The notes beneath the pieces were generated by a model. It was given only the letters and a program-made list of their open reading frames with translations. It was not told the DNA's origin and did no database searches. From positions 62,001 through 126,000 of the forward strand of contig JAIQFY010000005.1 in the NCBI GenBank assembly GCA_020072965.1: a DNA stretch of 64,000 nt. The letters run 5' to 3'. Position numbers and translations under genes: made by a program. The number at the start of each line of letters is the position of its first letter. Within the stretch, counting starts at the first letter, position 1. This stretch comes from Terriglobia bacterium (GTDB lineage: Bacteria; Acidobacteriota; Terriglobia; JAIQFV01). Below are positions 36,558 to 45,482 of this stretch, one piece after another.

Positions 36558-37529
36558 CTAAATAGAGCTGATTTTGATTCTTGGATCGTTCCACGTCATC
36601 AAAAAGTCGGCCAATAGATTTCCACCGATCAACATCAGAGAGGCCAGGGTGAGAGATCCCATTACAAGGTATAAATCGCGACTGAGAAGGGCCTCGTAGG
36701 TCAGCCGACCCAATCCGGGCCAGGACATAATAATTTCCACAAGGAATGCTCCATTAAGCAGGTTTGCGACTGAAAATCCGAAAAGAGAAATGAGAGGATT
36801 CAACGCGTTGCGCATGGCGTGACTCAACAAAATGCGGAGGGGGTGCAGGCCCTTGGCCCGGGCTGTCATAATGAACGGGTCGTCTAATACGGAAGAGAGA
36901 TTATTGCGGGTCTGTCGAAAATAGATGATGGCCGGATTGACCGCCAGTACCAGGGCCGGAAGGACGAGGTGGTAAAGCAGATCCCGGCCACGGTCGAACC
37001 AGCCCAATTCCGCTGCATCCAGCCGCTCGCGGCCTCCAATGGGAAACCAGCCCGTCTTGGCCGCAAACAGAATGGCGAACAGGGCGAGAAGGAGCGTGGG
37101 CAACGACACACCAACCGAGGAGACCAGATGGAGGGCCCGATCTATCCATGAGTTTCTCTTGACAGCACAGAGGATCCCCAATGGGAATGCCACAATCAGC
37201 GCGAGGAGGAGTGCGGCGACGGACAGTAACAGGGTGTTGACGACATACGATCCAATGATCTCGATGACAGGCCGCTGGTAGGCAAACGAATACCCGAAAT
37301 TTCCCCGGGAAATCTGCGCGATCCATTTGAAGTATTGAACATACCAGGGCTGATTCAACCCGAATTTTGTGCGCGCGGCCTCAATGGTAGCGGGGTCAAT
37401 CTGCGGATTCAACTGCATCGAAGAAAGAAAATCGCCCTGGGCTGTGTGCATCAGCAGAAATGAGAGAAGGGTGACTCCAAATAAGAGGGGGATGGATGCA
37501 AACATCCGTGGCATGAGTCGACTGAACAT
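36558..37529 (-). CDS. oligopeptide/dipeptide ABC transporter permease (OppB/DppB-like), probably leaderless
   Basis: A 323-residue permease with six helices. The N-terminal helix SIPLLFGVTLLSFLLMH, the segment FGLNQPWYVQYFKWI, and the EAA loop MTARAKGLHPLRILLSHAMRNAL are typical of DppB. The ATG at 37529 is chosen because the family start falls there. The reverse strand shows TATAAT exactly six nucleotides upstream of this ATG and no Shine-Dalgarno, which points to a leaderless mRNA. It is first of two permease genes, followed by the DppC-like gene. Muropeptide import would fit the neighbouring cell-wall salvage genes but is inference. Confidence 0.87.
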   Translation of the reverse strand: MFSRLMPRMFASIPLLFGVTLLSFLLMHTAQGDFLSSMQLNPQIDPATIEAARTKFGLNQPWYVQYFKWIAQISRGNFGYSFAYQRPVIEIIGSYVVNTLLLSVAALLLALIVAFPLGILCAVKRNSWIDRALHLVSSVGVSLPTLLLALFAILFAAKTGWFPIGGRERLDAAELGWFDRGRDLLYHLVLPALVLAVNPAIIYFRQTRNNLSSVLDDPFIMTARAKGLHPLRILLSHAMRNALNPLISLFGFSVANLLNGAFLVEIIMSWPGLGRLTYEALLSRDLYLVMGSLTLASLMLIGGNLLADFLMTWNDPRIKISSI

Positions 37530-37535
37530 GCTGCG

Positions 37536-37541
37536 ATTATA
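37536..37541 (-). promoter_or_regulatory. -10 box placed for a leaderless permease transcript
   Basis: TATAAT on the reverse strand, followed by six nucleotides (CGCAGC) and the ATG at 37529, so the predicted transcription start is the A of the start codon. This is the same geometry as at 8457-8469. Confidence 0.45.
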
Positions 37542-37583
37542 TCGGGCGGGTCGAGAATTATGAATGGAAAACAAGAGAGGCGC

Positions 37584-37617
37584 AAAAAAAACCTGCGCGG
37601 AGGAGGAGACGCGCAGG
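37584..37617 (-). terminator. intrinsic terminator of the HD-GYP gene
   Basis: On the reverse strand CCTGCGCG and CGCGCAGG form a perfect 8-bp stem with a 10-nt loop, directly followed by eight T residues. It lies 48 nt after the stop codon of the HD-GYP gene. Confidence 0.88.
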
Positions 37618-37664
37618 GTCAAGTTGTTGCGTTGAATGGAAGAGAGAAATTTAGTGGTCCGACT

Positions 37665-40145
37665 TCACTGGACTGGAAACGGTTTCTCCTCTTCGGGGGT
37701 ATCCATGGCAAATGCAATCTGCTGGCGGCGTTTCTTTTGCGTGAACTTGTCAGCGTACATCCGGGAATCGGCGACCGACAGCAAGGTATCGGCGTCATTC
37801 CCGTCCTGCGGGAAGGTGGCGGATCCGATGCTAAGGGAAAGCTTGATAAACCGGCCGAACCGTTTTTCGGATTGGATCCCTTCGATAGCTGCTTGCACCT
37901 GTTGGATTTTCTTTTCGATGTCCTCTCCGACAAGCCCCGGCAGGGCCGCCATAAACTCATCCCCCCCGAGACGGGCTACAAAGTCGTAGTCCCGCAATGT
38001 GTTTTTGAAATACTTTGCAATTTGGCGCAGCACCTTGTCGCCGACGGCGTGCCCAAAGGTGTCGTTCACCTCCTTGAAGGAGTTCAAGTCCATAGCCAGG
38101 ATGGTCAACGCGGTCCCGTTACGACGGGCTCGTGCGATTTCCTCGTCCAGCTTGAGAAACATATGCCGCGAATTGGGAAGGCCGGTCAAATCATCCGTCA
38201 AGGAGTTTTCATAGGTTTGTTCAAACGTAATCGCATTCTTGATGGCGAGCGCAGTCTTGGAAGCAATGAGTTCCAGCACACGGAGGTTGTCTCCCACGAA
38301 CTTGTTGGGGGTCTCATCATAAAGCGTGATGACGCTGAGCACCTCTTCATTCACCTTGAGGGGGACCGACAGGGCGGACCGCATCAGAGTGAACCGTGCC
38401 GCGTCGCCCAGGTAGCCGAATTCCACCAGCGGATTGGAATTGATCAGAGGCCGTTTGTTTTCAGCCACCCAGCCGGTAACTCCTTCTCCCAGGGGGATGG
38501 CAAGGTCAGAGAAGGTTTCCTTCTCCTTCCCGTCGATGTATTGGGGCACAAGCTTCTCGTCCTGGCGCAGGTAGGCAACGCAGCAATCGCAGGGAATCAC
38601 CTTTCTGATCTTCGAAGCGATAAGGTTCAGCGTCTCAACAAGATTGAGACTGGTGCCCACAGTTTGAATCAGTTCGTACAGCGAATAAACTTCCTGATTC
38701 GAAGCGGCGATGTTTTGTAAATGATGAATCTGGGTGGACTCGCTGTATCCGGTTGCCGGGTGTGCCTGGGCCCCCTTAGGATTCGTTTTGAATGAAAAAG
38801 AGGGCAGATTGGCCGAGATCCGGTGGGCTTCCAGAGCAGCGGCCCGGGCTTCCTGTTCAAGGCTGGGATAAAGGCTTTCGAAGAGTTCGACGACCTTTGG
38901 ATCAAATGCTTTTCCCTTCTGTTCGTGAATGTACTTCATTGCCTCTTCAAGAGGCAGGGCCCGGCGGTAGGGACGATCCGAAGCCAGCGCATCGAAACAA
39001 TCCACCACGGAAAGGATACGCGCCGTAATGGGGATTTCTTCTCCTGCCAGCCCGTTCGGGTATCCTGTGCCATCATATTTTTCATGATGACACAGAACCA
39101 CCGGCACAACAGGATATGGGAAATTGACTGCGGAGAGAATTTCTGCCCCTACGAGGGGGTGAACTTTCATGCGCTCGAATTCTTCCGGGGTCAATCTCCC
39201 GGGTTTATTGAGAATATATTCCGGCACGGCCAGCTTCCCCACATCATGAAGCAGCGCCCCTGCCTTGATGGAATTGAGTTCGTCGTCACCCAGGCCCAAT
39301 GCCGTGCCAAGTCCAGTGGCAAAGATGCGAACCCGTTGTAGATGCAAATGCGTGGTTTCGTCCTTCGCATCAATGGCCAAAGCCAGCGTCTCAATGGTGC
39401 GCAGATGAAGATCGGCCATGTCGCGCAAGTGCAAATGGCTTTCCTCCAGGCGGCCCATGTACATCTTGTGGGTGAAATAAGTAAGGTAGAGTGGGGGAAG
39501 GGCAAGGAAGATAACGGCTATTCCATACCGCTGATAAAAGACCGTCAGCGCCCAGGCGATGGATGCACCCACATAAAAGCTGGGAGCAGTCCAATAGAAG
39601 TTCTCCAGCCAGACGCGTCTGAACCCCTTCGATTCACTGAGGGAAATGACGAGGCTGACAAGACATGTGCTAATGAAAAAATATATTGAAGTTCCAGTTA
39701 GCAATGGCAGGATCTGGATGCTATTTCGGAACCAAGCCAAATCCTTATTAAGGGCGTGTATTGCGGTGCAAGCGATTGCAACACTAACGACGAGATTACC
39801 AACATTGAATGTGAATTGATCTATGCGGAACCGAGGCTTCTCTGCTTTCGTATATTGGATGACCGCACAAATAGCTGCGATGAGAATGGACTCATTCGTT
39901 CCAAGCAGGAGCATGCTGGTAAAGACAAACGCATAAGATACTGAGATTGTGCCTGAAGAGGGGAGAACAACCTGAATCGACGCCGATATCGCTCCGAGGA
40001 TTGCCAGAGTAATCAGCTCTTTCCAGTGGGTAGAATATGTTACCCGGACGGCAGCGTTAACGAGGAAGTAACCGCCCAAAATAGACGTCAACGCAATCAG
40101 AAAGCTTAAGAGCCGTGTTTCTTTGGTCGGGTTGTTCAAGTCCAA
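37665..40145 (-). CDS. membrane HD-GYP / GAF / GGDEF protein (bifunctional c-di-GMP enzyme)
   Basis: An 826-residue inner-membrane protein with both a c-di-GMP phosphodiesterase and a diguanylate cyclase domain. About seven transmembrane helices (10-230) lead to an HD-GYP domain (about 240-430) with HDVGK and CHHEKYDGTGYPNG intact. A GAF domain follows (about 480-640), then a C-terminal GGDEF domain (about 650-805) with RLGGDEF intact and an RxxD inhibitory site (RDYD) five residues before it. HD-GYP and GGDEF with a GAF between is unusual; GGDEF-EAL is the common pairing. Start is a TTG with GAGGGGG 5 nt upstream. A strong terminator follows. It begins 84 nt after the subtilase gene on the same strand. 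Confidence 0.9.
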   Translation of the reverse strand: MDLNNPTKETRLLSFLIALTSILGGYFLVNAAVRVTYSTHWKELITLAILGAISASIQVVLPSSGTISVSYAFVFTSMLLLGTNESILIAAICAVIQYTKAEKPRFRIDQFTFNVGNLVVSVAIACTAIHALNKDLAWFRNSIQILPLLTGTSIYFFISTCLVSLVISLSESKGFRRVWLENFYWTAPSFYVGASIAWALTVFYQRYGIAVIFLALPPLYLTYFTHKMYMGRLEESHLHLRDMADLHLRTIETLALAIDAKDETTHLHLQRVRIFATGLGTALGLGDDELNSIKAGALLHDVGKLAVPEYILNKPGRLTPEEFERMKVHPLVGAEILSAVNFPYPVVPVVLCHHEKYDGTGYPNGLAGEEIPITARILSVVDCFDALASDRPYRRALPLEEAMKYIHEQKGKAFDPKVVELFESLYPSLEQEARAAALEAHRISANLPSFSFKTNPKGAQAHPATGYSESTQIHHLQNIAASNQEVYSLYELIQTVGTSLNLVETLNLIASKIRKVIPCDCCVAYLRQDEKLVPQYIDGKEKETFSDLAIPLGEGVTGWVAENKRPLINSNPLVEFGYLGDAARFTLMRSALSVPLKVNEEVLSVITLYDETPNKFVGDNLRVLELIASKTALAIKNAITFEQTYENSLTDDLTGLPNSRHMFLKLDEEIARARRNGTALTILAMDLNSFKEVNDTFGHAVGDKVLRQIAKYFKNTLRDYDFVARLGGDEFMAALPGLVGEDIEKKIQQVQAAIEGIQSEKRFGRFIKLSLSIGSATFPQDGNDADTLLSVADSRMYADKFTQKKRRQQIAFAMDTPEEEKPFPVQ

Positions 40146-40228
40146 TCTTTCCCCCTCATTAAGCCGTCAATCCCAAGGACTGCGTTGACAAAGAAGGAAA
40201 TGGCTTCAATCGACGAGAGAGTTTTGAG

Positions 40229-42184
40229 TTAATCTTCACCCTGAATTGAGAATGATGAGCTCCAGAGCACATTGCTGTTGCTCCAAAGAACATTGCTGCT
40301 TGCGGCTATCGGCATCCCTCCCTGAAAGTCGGGACTCCATAGTGAGCTGGACATTAGGACGGGATTTAGAGATTGTGCAGCACCTGCACCAATATAACTC
40401 CCACCTGTTGCAATATTTCCACCCCAGATGACACTACTACCCCACAGCACATTTCCACTGCTCCAAAGTACGTTGCTGCTTCCCCACAACACATTACCAC
40501 TACTCCATAACGCGTTGCCATTACTCCACAGCACATTGCCGCTTCCCCAGGCAACCTGATTGCTCCAGATCGCCAAATTGTTCTCAATGATACCACCCCA
40601 CAGCAGATTTTCTCCCCAAATAATGTTGCCCCCCCAATTAACAGTTTCCCCCTGGATTGAGTTTTGCGTGCTCAACGCTTTTCCATTGTCAATGAGCTGC
40701 GAAGAACCCATTGGAGTCCTGGTCGACGTGAGGTTCTGTGCTAGCATCACCGCACCATAAGTGTTCAAGTACCCTGCGCCCTGAACAACGAAGGGCAACC
40801 GGAGGTCCTGCGCCGTGACCATGAGGATGGCTTTGACCAAATTCGGGGTCAGATCGGGATGGGCTTGCAGCATCAGGGCGACTGTGCCCGACACTACGGC
40901 GGTGGCCATGGATGTTCCGCTCAGGGTGAAGTAATGAACCTTTTTAATCTCAGTTCCCCCAGGCGAACTGTAATAAGACGGGTCCACACGATTCTGGGGA
41001 AAGAGATCGAATAAATCGTTCATATTCGGGCTGGGATCGGCGATCGATTTCACCCGGTTTCCAGCTGCAACCAGGTCCGGCTTGGAAAGGAGATCAAAGG
41101 CCGTGGGGCCTCGCGAACTGTAGTCCGCGATGGCGTCGTCTGAACGGAAGGGTGTTCCCTGGGACTTCGTCGCGCCCACAGTAATGACCTGCGGATCATG
41201 CCCGGGGCTTGTAATTCCGCCATACACTATTTTTCCAAATTCATCTTTACCATAGTTGCCCGCCGCAACAACAACTACAATCCCGGCCCTGACAGCGGCC
41301 TCACATGCTTGCGCAAGGGGATCCGTCTTGTAAGATTCCGTTACCGGATGCCCCAGGGAAAGGTTAATGATCCGAATGTTGTACTTGAATCTATTTTGAA
41401 TTACCCATTGGATCCCTTCGATGACGTCACTTACATAACCTGATCCGTCATCTCCCAGGACCTTGACACTGATGACTTTCGCCTTCGGCGCGATACCCGA
41501 AAGCGCTCCATCGGATTCCCCTCCGCTACCGGCAATGATCCCAGCGACGTGGGTTCCATGACCATAACTGTCGTCCATTGATCCGGCGTTCGCCAGGGCG
41601 TTGCCAGTGGACCCAACTGTGCTCCATTGAACGAGGATTCGGCTGCCGGTCCGAGGAGAACCATCCAGGTCTCTGCCATGGGGAGATACGCCGGAATCGA
41701 GTACGGCGATCCCGATACCATTTCCTTCGACCCCATACTCCATTCGGGCAATATCCGCGCCGACGGCCTTGACAGTGATGTCATTCGAAGGTCTTACAAC
41801 ATGATCCTCCGAGATTCCTTCGATTCCCGGGATTTGGGCCAACTCATCCAGTCCCCTGATCTCCACTTCGGCGGCCAGTCCAGTGATTACCCAGAATTCC
41901 TTTTTGACTCGTCCCCCGTGCCCTTCAAGCCTATCGTAAAGGGCCTGGTTAAGCCGCGATTTTGAACGGGTCGAATCGTCCGGCAATGGCGCAGTCCGGA
42001 TGATGATCGGGACTGTGCCGCGGTCCCCCCGCCTCACTCTGTCGCGAAGGGATTCGTCCAGTTTGTCCAAGCCTCCCCCTAAGCAGACCATTGGCAGCGA
42101 TAACGCTACCACCATGAACAGCCATAGAATAGGATGTCGGTGTCGCATGGACCCAGTTCTCCAATCAGTGAATTGTTGTTTCAT
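40229..42184 (-). CDS. subtilisin-like S8 peptidase with C-terminal tandem N-V-L-W repeats
   Basis: A secreted serine protease of 651 residues. Signal peptide with hydrophobic core WLFMVVALSLPMVC. An I9-like propeptide region (about 40-130) is followed by the catalytic domain with Asp in GIAVLDSGV, His in SYGHGTHVAGI and Ser in LSGTSMATAVVSG. After the catalytic domain, about 12 copies of a 6-7-residue unit (consensus N-V-L-W-S/G-S-G) run from about residue 515 to 590, with two more near the end; the tail ends SIQGED. The ATG at 42184 overlaps the stop of the 69-codon gene (ATGA), implying translational coupling. An ATG at 42148 is an alternative. It probably matures or degrades peptides exported by the locus. 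Confidence 0.88.
   Translation of the reverse strand: MKQQFTDWRTGSMRHRHPILWLFMVVALSLPMVCLGGGLDKLDESLRDRVRRGDRGTVPIIIRTAPLPDDSTRSKSRLNQALYDRLEGHGGRVKKEFWVITGLAAEVEIRGLDELAQIPGIEGISEDHVVRPSNDITVKAVGADIARMEYGVEGNGIGIAVLDSGVSPHGRDLDGSPRTGSRILVQWSTVGSTGNALANAGSMDDSYGHGTHVAGIIAGSGGESDGALSGIAPKAKVISVKVLGDDGSGYVSDVIEGIQWVIQNRFKYNIRIINLSLGHPVTESYKTDPLAQACEAAVRAGIVVVVAAGNYGKDEFGKIVYGGITSPGHDPQVITVGATKSQGTPFRSDDAIADYSSRGPTAFDLLSKPDLVAAGNRVKSIADPSPNMNDLFDLFPQNRVDPSYYSSPGGTEIKKVHYFTLSGTSMATAVVSGTVALMLQAHPDLTPNLVKAILMVTAQDLRLPFVVQGAGYLNTYGAVMLAQNLTSTRTPMGSSQLIDNGKALSTQNSIQGETVNWGGNIIWGENLLWGGIIENNLAIWSNQVAWGSGNVLWSNGNALWSSGNVLWGSSNVLWSSGNVLWGSSVIWGGNIATGGSYIGAGAAQSLNPVLMSSSLWSPDFQGGMPIAASSNVLWSNSNVLWSSSFSIQGED
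40424..40639. repeat. tandem 18-21-bp repeats coding for the N-V-L-W units
   Basis: Degenerate tandem units in the 3' part of the subtilase gene, each coding for one N-x-x-W-S/G-S/G-(G) unit. Two further units lie at about 40262-40297. Codon differences between units show that they are not a very recent expansion. Confidence 0.75.
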
Positions 42185-42390
42185 TCGACGAAGAACTGAC
42201 TCGACTCGCCTAGAGAGAAGATCGGCTGGAAGTCCGCCGGGCCAGGGGAATTCCAAACCAGACGCGCACCACGAAAAGTCATTGAATTGAACTCAAAATC
42301 TCCAACTGATCCGAGTGACTGCAAGGGCGGATTTTTTCGACGGCGGTCTCCGCTCTTTTGATCCCGAGTTTTTGATTTGTTTGGGGCCAT
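42181..42390 (-). CDS. 69-residue peptide, candidate substrate or partner of the adjacent subtilase
   Basis: Small gene with a perfect AGGAGG 7-8 nt before its ATG. Its TGA overlaps the ATG of the subtilase (ATGA). The N-terminal third is strongly basic (APNKSKTRDQKSGDRRRK), the middle and C-terminal part are uncharged and aromatic (FNSMTF, RLVWNS, FQPIF, SSQFFVE). It has no signal peptide, transmembrane helix or cysteine. The basic start followed by a neutral, aromatic, Ser/Gly/Pro-rich tail resembles a precursor peptide with leader and core, but no family is recognised. Tight coupling to the protease suggests that the two products act together, as substrate, inhibitor or chaperone. Confidence 0.7.
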   Translation of the reverse strand: MAPNKSKTRDQKSGDRRRKNPPLQSLGSVGDFEFNSMTFRGARLVWNSPGPADFQPIFSLGESSQFFVE

Positions 42391-42993
42391 TGATTTTCCT
42401 CCTCAAATTGTATTCGTACTCTCACACATTCCCGGCGCGAAACTGTTTGAGTATGGGCACTACTGCAGTTACAGTTCAGCAACCTGTACGCCAAGCTTGG
42501 TCCTATGGGATTTCAACGGGTTACAAGGGGAAATCGTCAATACGCTCAGGTTTGTGGTCAAAATGACCGACAGAATTTCAGTCAATGTGACTGAATTATA
42601 GAATTCGGATCCAGTGCCAGAGATAAGCGTTTTGGCGAAAAAAGGAGAACCTACCAGAGGCAAAACTCAAGGTGAAGGAGGACCTTATATCACCCCTGAT
42701 GATGGAATCTGGAGGAAGCCTTATGGGTTGAAGGAAAGGGTATCGGGATTCGTTCCTCACCTGAGGACAGACTCCATCCGACAATCAGTTGGATTTAGAT
42801 TGAATGGGGAGGAAATCCCTTTCATACCCCAACGGTTTCGAGGGAGGGACAAAGGCAGGAGAGGGCTCTCTTGGGGTAGGTTATATTGAAGGTATTCGGG
42901 TGTCCGGGGTAACCAATCCGTATGCTGGAGCGCACTCCGAACTGGCCCCGATGACGGAGCGAGGAGGTGTAGTGAGCAATTGAAGGGCAGGAA
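42391..42993. other. 603-nt intergenic region upstream of the 69-residue peptide gene
   Basis: Separates the peptide/subtilase pair from the M50-HlyD gene. Open frames on both strands (for example plus-strand 42614-42889) lack ribosome-binding sites and composition typical of genes here. AGGAGG-like stretches at 42676 and 42711 on the plus strand are not followed by usable starts. Composition is somewhat more A/T-rich than the flanks. Confidence 0.45.
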
Positions 42994-45384
42994 TTAGAAC
43001 CAAGACCAGAATTCTGTGCGAATAAATCTTACCAGTCTCCGGGAGACAAGCTCTCCAATGGTTCGTTTTCCGCAGTATATCTTGGCGTAGCCCGTCATTT
43101 CAGGTTTTAGAAGAAGGTCGGGGTTGTTTATCTCACTTCTGACCATGAGGATTCGTCCATTCTTATCCTGTGGGTCGGCAATATCGGATATCTGCGTCAC
43201 TTTTCCATCAAACTCTTTGCTAGGATAGGCATTAGCTTTTAATCGCACATAAAAACCGATCTTCACGTCCCCAACTTCTTTTTCCGGGACGGGAATTTCG
43301 GTGAGTACCTTCTGTGTGTTCGCCACCTGGCAGATTACGTCCCCCTGTTCCAGATAGGCTTTTTCCTGTTGCTTAAGAAAATGCGTCGTAATGATGCCAT
43401 CGATAGGACTTCGGATCGCAGTATAGGTACTTTCAGTATCAAGCAGGGTCCGTTGGGAGACCAATCCTTCAATCTGAGCCCGCTTTGCCTCGATTTCCTC
43501 AGCACGTGTCCCTGCCATCACTTTGGCCAGGGCCTTGCGGGCCTCCTGGTATAACCTTCGCTTCTCCTCGACGTCGTGCTGAACCTCGTCGAATTCCCGC
43601 TTTCGAATATTGAGGTCACGCTGGGCTTCATCGAAAGACATCGAAGCGAGGAGCTTCTCGTCAAACAGTCTTTTCACCCGCTCGTAATTCTTGTTCGCAT
43701 AATCCAGCCGTTCGCGGGCAATGGGCGCTTGAGCTTCCGCCTTTTTGATGGAGGCTTCTGCCCGATCGACCTGGGATTGCGCCAGGGCGATCTCTTCCTT
43801 GGAAGGGCCTGCCACCATCAGTTGCAATCGCGCCTGGGCTTCTGAAATATCCGCCGAAGTCTTGGCCTTCTCTCCGCTGTACTTGTAATCCGCAAGACGG
43901 GCGATGACATCGCCCTTGTGAACGGTCTGCCCCTCGTCGAAATAGATTTGCTCAATTGTTCCTGGAACCTCTGCTCTAACATCCGCCCGTTCGAAAGGAA
44001 TCAAGCTGCATTCGCTGGCCACCTTGAGCTCCCACCGGCCCAAGGTAAGCACGAGAAAGCCGCATAGGCAAAAAAAACCGGTGACAAAAAGATTCCTGTA
44101 TCTCGACACGCTCTGCTTCTTTTCGGTCATTTTCCTGGGAAGGATGTGTTCAATCGTCTGGACCAGCGGATCGCTCACCACGAACAATGCGACGCCCCAG
44201 AACAGTATAAAACCTGTTCCTTGATATTGCTCAACAAAAAACTGTTCAAACCTCAGAACAAAATATTTGATCAGGCTGAATGAATAGATGAAGGCGATCA
44301 TCCCGTAGAGCCAATAGATTCTCCGCTCTCGCCGTGAAAGACCCCCGATGGCGCCCGATGTTCCCGTGATGATTGATTTTGACTTTGCCCGAAGCCAGGC
44401 AAAGGATTTCGACCGCAGATTCGGGATTGAAAAGAGTTCGGACAGAATGTAGTACCCGTCAAGCTTGATGAGCGGATTGAATTGAAGGATCGTGACGAAC
44501 CCTGTTATCGCAACATTGATAAAAATGAATTGGGCGATCAAGCTTTCAGGAGTCAATATCCGCCAAAGAAGGGTTAAGAGAGCCCAAAGGAAAGTCTGAA
44601 TGTAAACGCCGGCAGTCATCACCCAGAGTCGCTGAGATTTTTTCGCGAAAACATAGCTGTCGCTGACATTGCAGAAACATGCAGGTTGGAAGTACAGGAG
44701 AAGGAATCCCATCTCGTGTACCTCTCCCCCAAAATATTTACAGGCCAATCCATGGGCCATTTCATGAAGGATAAGAATTGGCATCATGATAACAAGCGCC
44801 CAGAGGACGGATGTCGTTGAATACAAGGTCCGAACCTGGTCCGTGATTTCGGTCCAATTGAATGCGGTCACACACGCTGCAGCCAGGATTGTTACAATGA
44901 CAAGAAATAAGAAGGTGGACGTGAAGAGAAATCTGGTATGAGGCAACAACCGGTTGAAGAGCGTGTCGGGATCGAAATAGGCAATCTTCCAAAACAATAA
45001 TCTGCCCAGGCGGGAACGTTTCTTATTTTCACGGGAAAACGAATAGTAGGGCGAGGTGCGGGCAAGGGGCAGCAAAGCGGGTTGCCCTGTTTGTGATGTT
45101 TCCTGTTCATTTGTCTCAAGTAAATGCTTAGCGCCCAGCTTATCAACGAAGTTCGAAAGTCCTTCTACAGTGACGTTGAGATGCAGCTCGTCTTTGAGAC
45201 GAGCTGCTACTTGGTCGATGGTCAGCGTCCCCCCAAATTGATTCGCGATCAAAAATTCGTGATGCCTTAACCGAAAAAACCTTCTCGATTGGGGGTCCTT
45301 TATGATGTAGACAGTCTGATCCCCCTCAGCCTGTTCGGCTATGATCAAATCGCGCCGCAATTTTGGGTAATATGAAGATTCCAT
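42994..45384 (-). CDS. PqqD-like / M50 site-2 protease / HlyD fusion, peptide processing and export protein
   Basis: A 796-residue membrane protein. The first about 85 residues form a PqqD-like winged-helix domain (IIKDPQSRRFFRLRHHEFLI, then TIDQVAARL), the fold that binds RiPP leader peptides. A membrane M50 metalloprotease core follows, with the zinc motif LHEMAHGLACKYFGGE and the second site FNPLIKLDGYY, and about 8-9 helices (about 130-430). The last part is a HlyD membrane-fusion adaptor with biotinyl-lipoyl halves (VPGTIEQIYFDEGQTVHKGD and IRSPIDGIIT) flanking a long coiled coil. This combination is the putative peptide zinc metalloprotease type found with RiPP and bacteriocin loci. The ATG at 45384 is chosen; a TTG at 45414 is in frame. 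No clear Shine-Dalgarno. Confidence 0.85.
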   Translation of the reverse strand: MESSYYPKLRRDLIIAEQAEGDQTVYIIKDPQSRRFFRLRHHEFLIANQFGGTLTIDQVAARLKDELHLNVTVEGLSNFVDKLGAKHLLETNEQETSQTGQPALLPLARTSPYYSFSRENKKRSRLGRLLFWKIAYFDPDTLFNRLLPHTRFLFTSTFLFLVIVTILAAACVTAFNWTEITDQVRTLYSTTSVLWALVIMMPILILHEMAHGLACKYFGGEVHEMGFLLLYFQPACFCNVSDSYVFAKKSQRLWVMTAGVYIQTFLWALLTLLWRILTPESLIAQFIFINVAITGFVTILQFNPLIKLDGYYILSELFSIPNLRSKSFAWLRAKSKSIITGTSGAIGGLSRRERRIYWLYGMIAFIYSFSLIKYFVLRFEQFFVEQYQGTGFILFWGVALFVVSDPLVQTIEHILPRKMTEKKQSVSRYRNLFVTGFFCLCGFLVLTLGRWELKVASECSLIPFERADVRAEVPGTIEQIYFDEGQTVHKGDVIARLADYKYSGEKAKTSADISEAQARLQLMVAGPSKEEIALAQSQVDRAEASIKKAEAQAPIARERLDYANKNYERVKRLFDEKLLASMSFDEAQRDLNIRKREFDEVQHDVEEKRRLYQEARKALAKVMAGTRAEEIEAKRAQIEGLVSQRTLLDTESTYTAIRSPIDGIITTHFLKQQEKAYLEQGDVICQVANTQKVLTEIPVPEKEVGDVKIGFYVRLKANAYPSKEFDGKVTQISDIADPQDKNGRILMVRSEINNPDLLLKPEMTGYAKIYCGKRTIGELVSRRLVRFIRTEFWSWF

Positions 45385-45482
45385 TTGCGTCTTGGAAAGA
45401 TTGATGTCTCTCAATAGAAGGCTTGAGCAGGATCACCCACTATCGAATGAGATTCGCGGGCCGCTGGCTTCATGAATGCTTC

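Noticed and set aside
37560-38720. Plus-strand open frame of 386 codons
   Set aside because: It is antisense to the GGDEF/GAF part of the HD-GYP gene and begins in that gene's terminator; a shadow frame.
40424-40639. CRISPR-like tandem repeats
   Set aside because: Units are contiguous, degenerate, in frame and code for a protein repeat; there are no spacers.
42614-42889. Plus-strand ORF of 91 codons between the M50-HlyD and peptide genes
   Set aside because: No Shine-Dalgarno, odd composition (many Gly/Arg/Pro) and no similarity to anything recognised.
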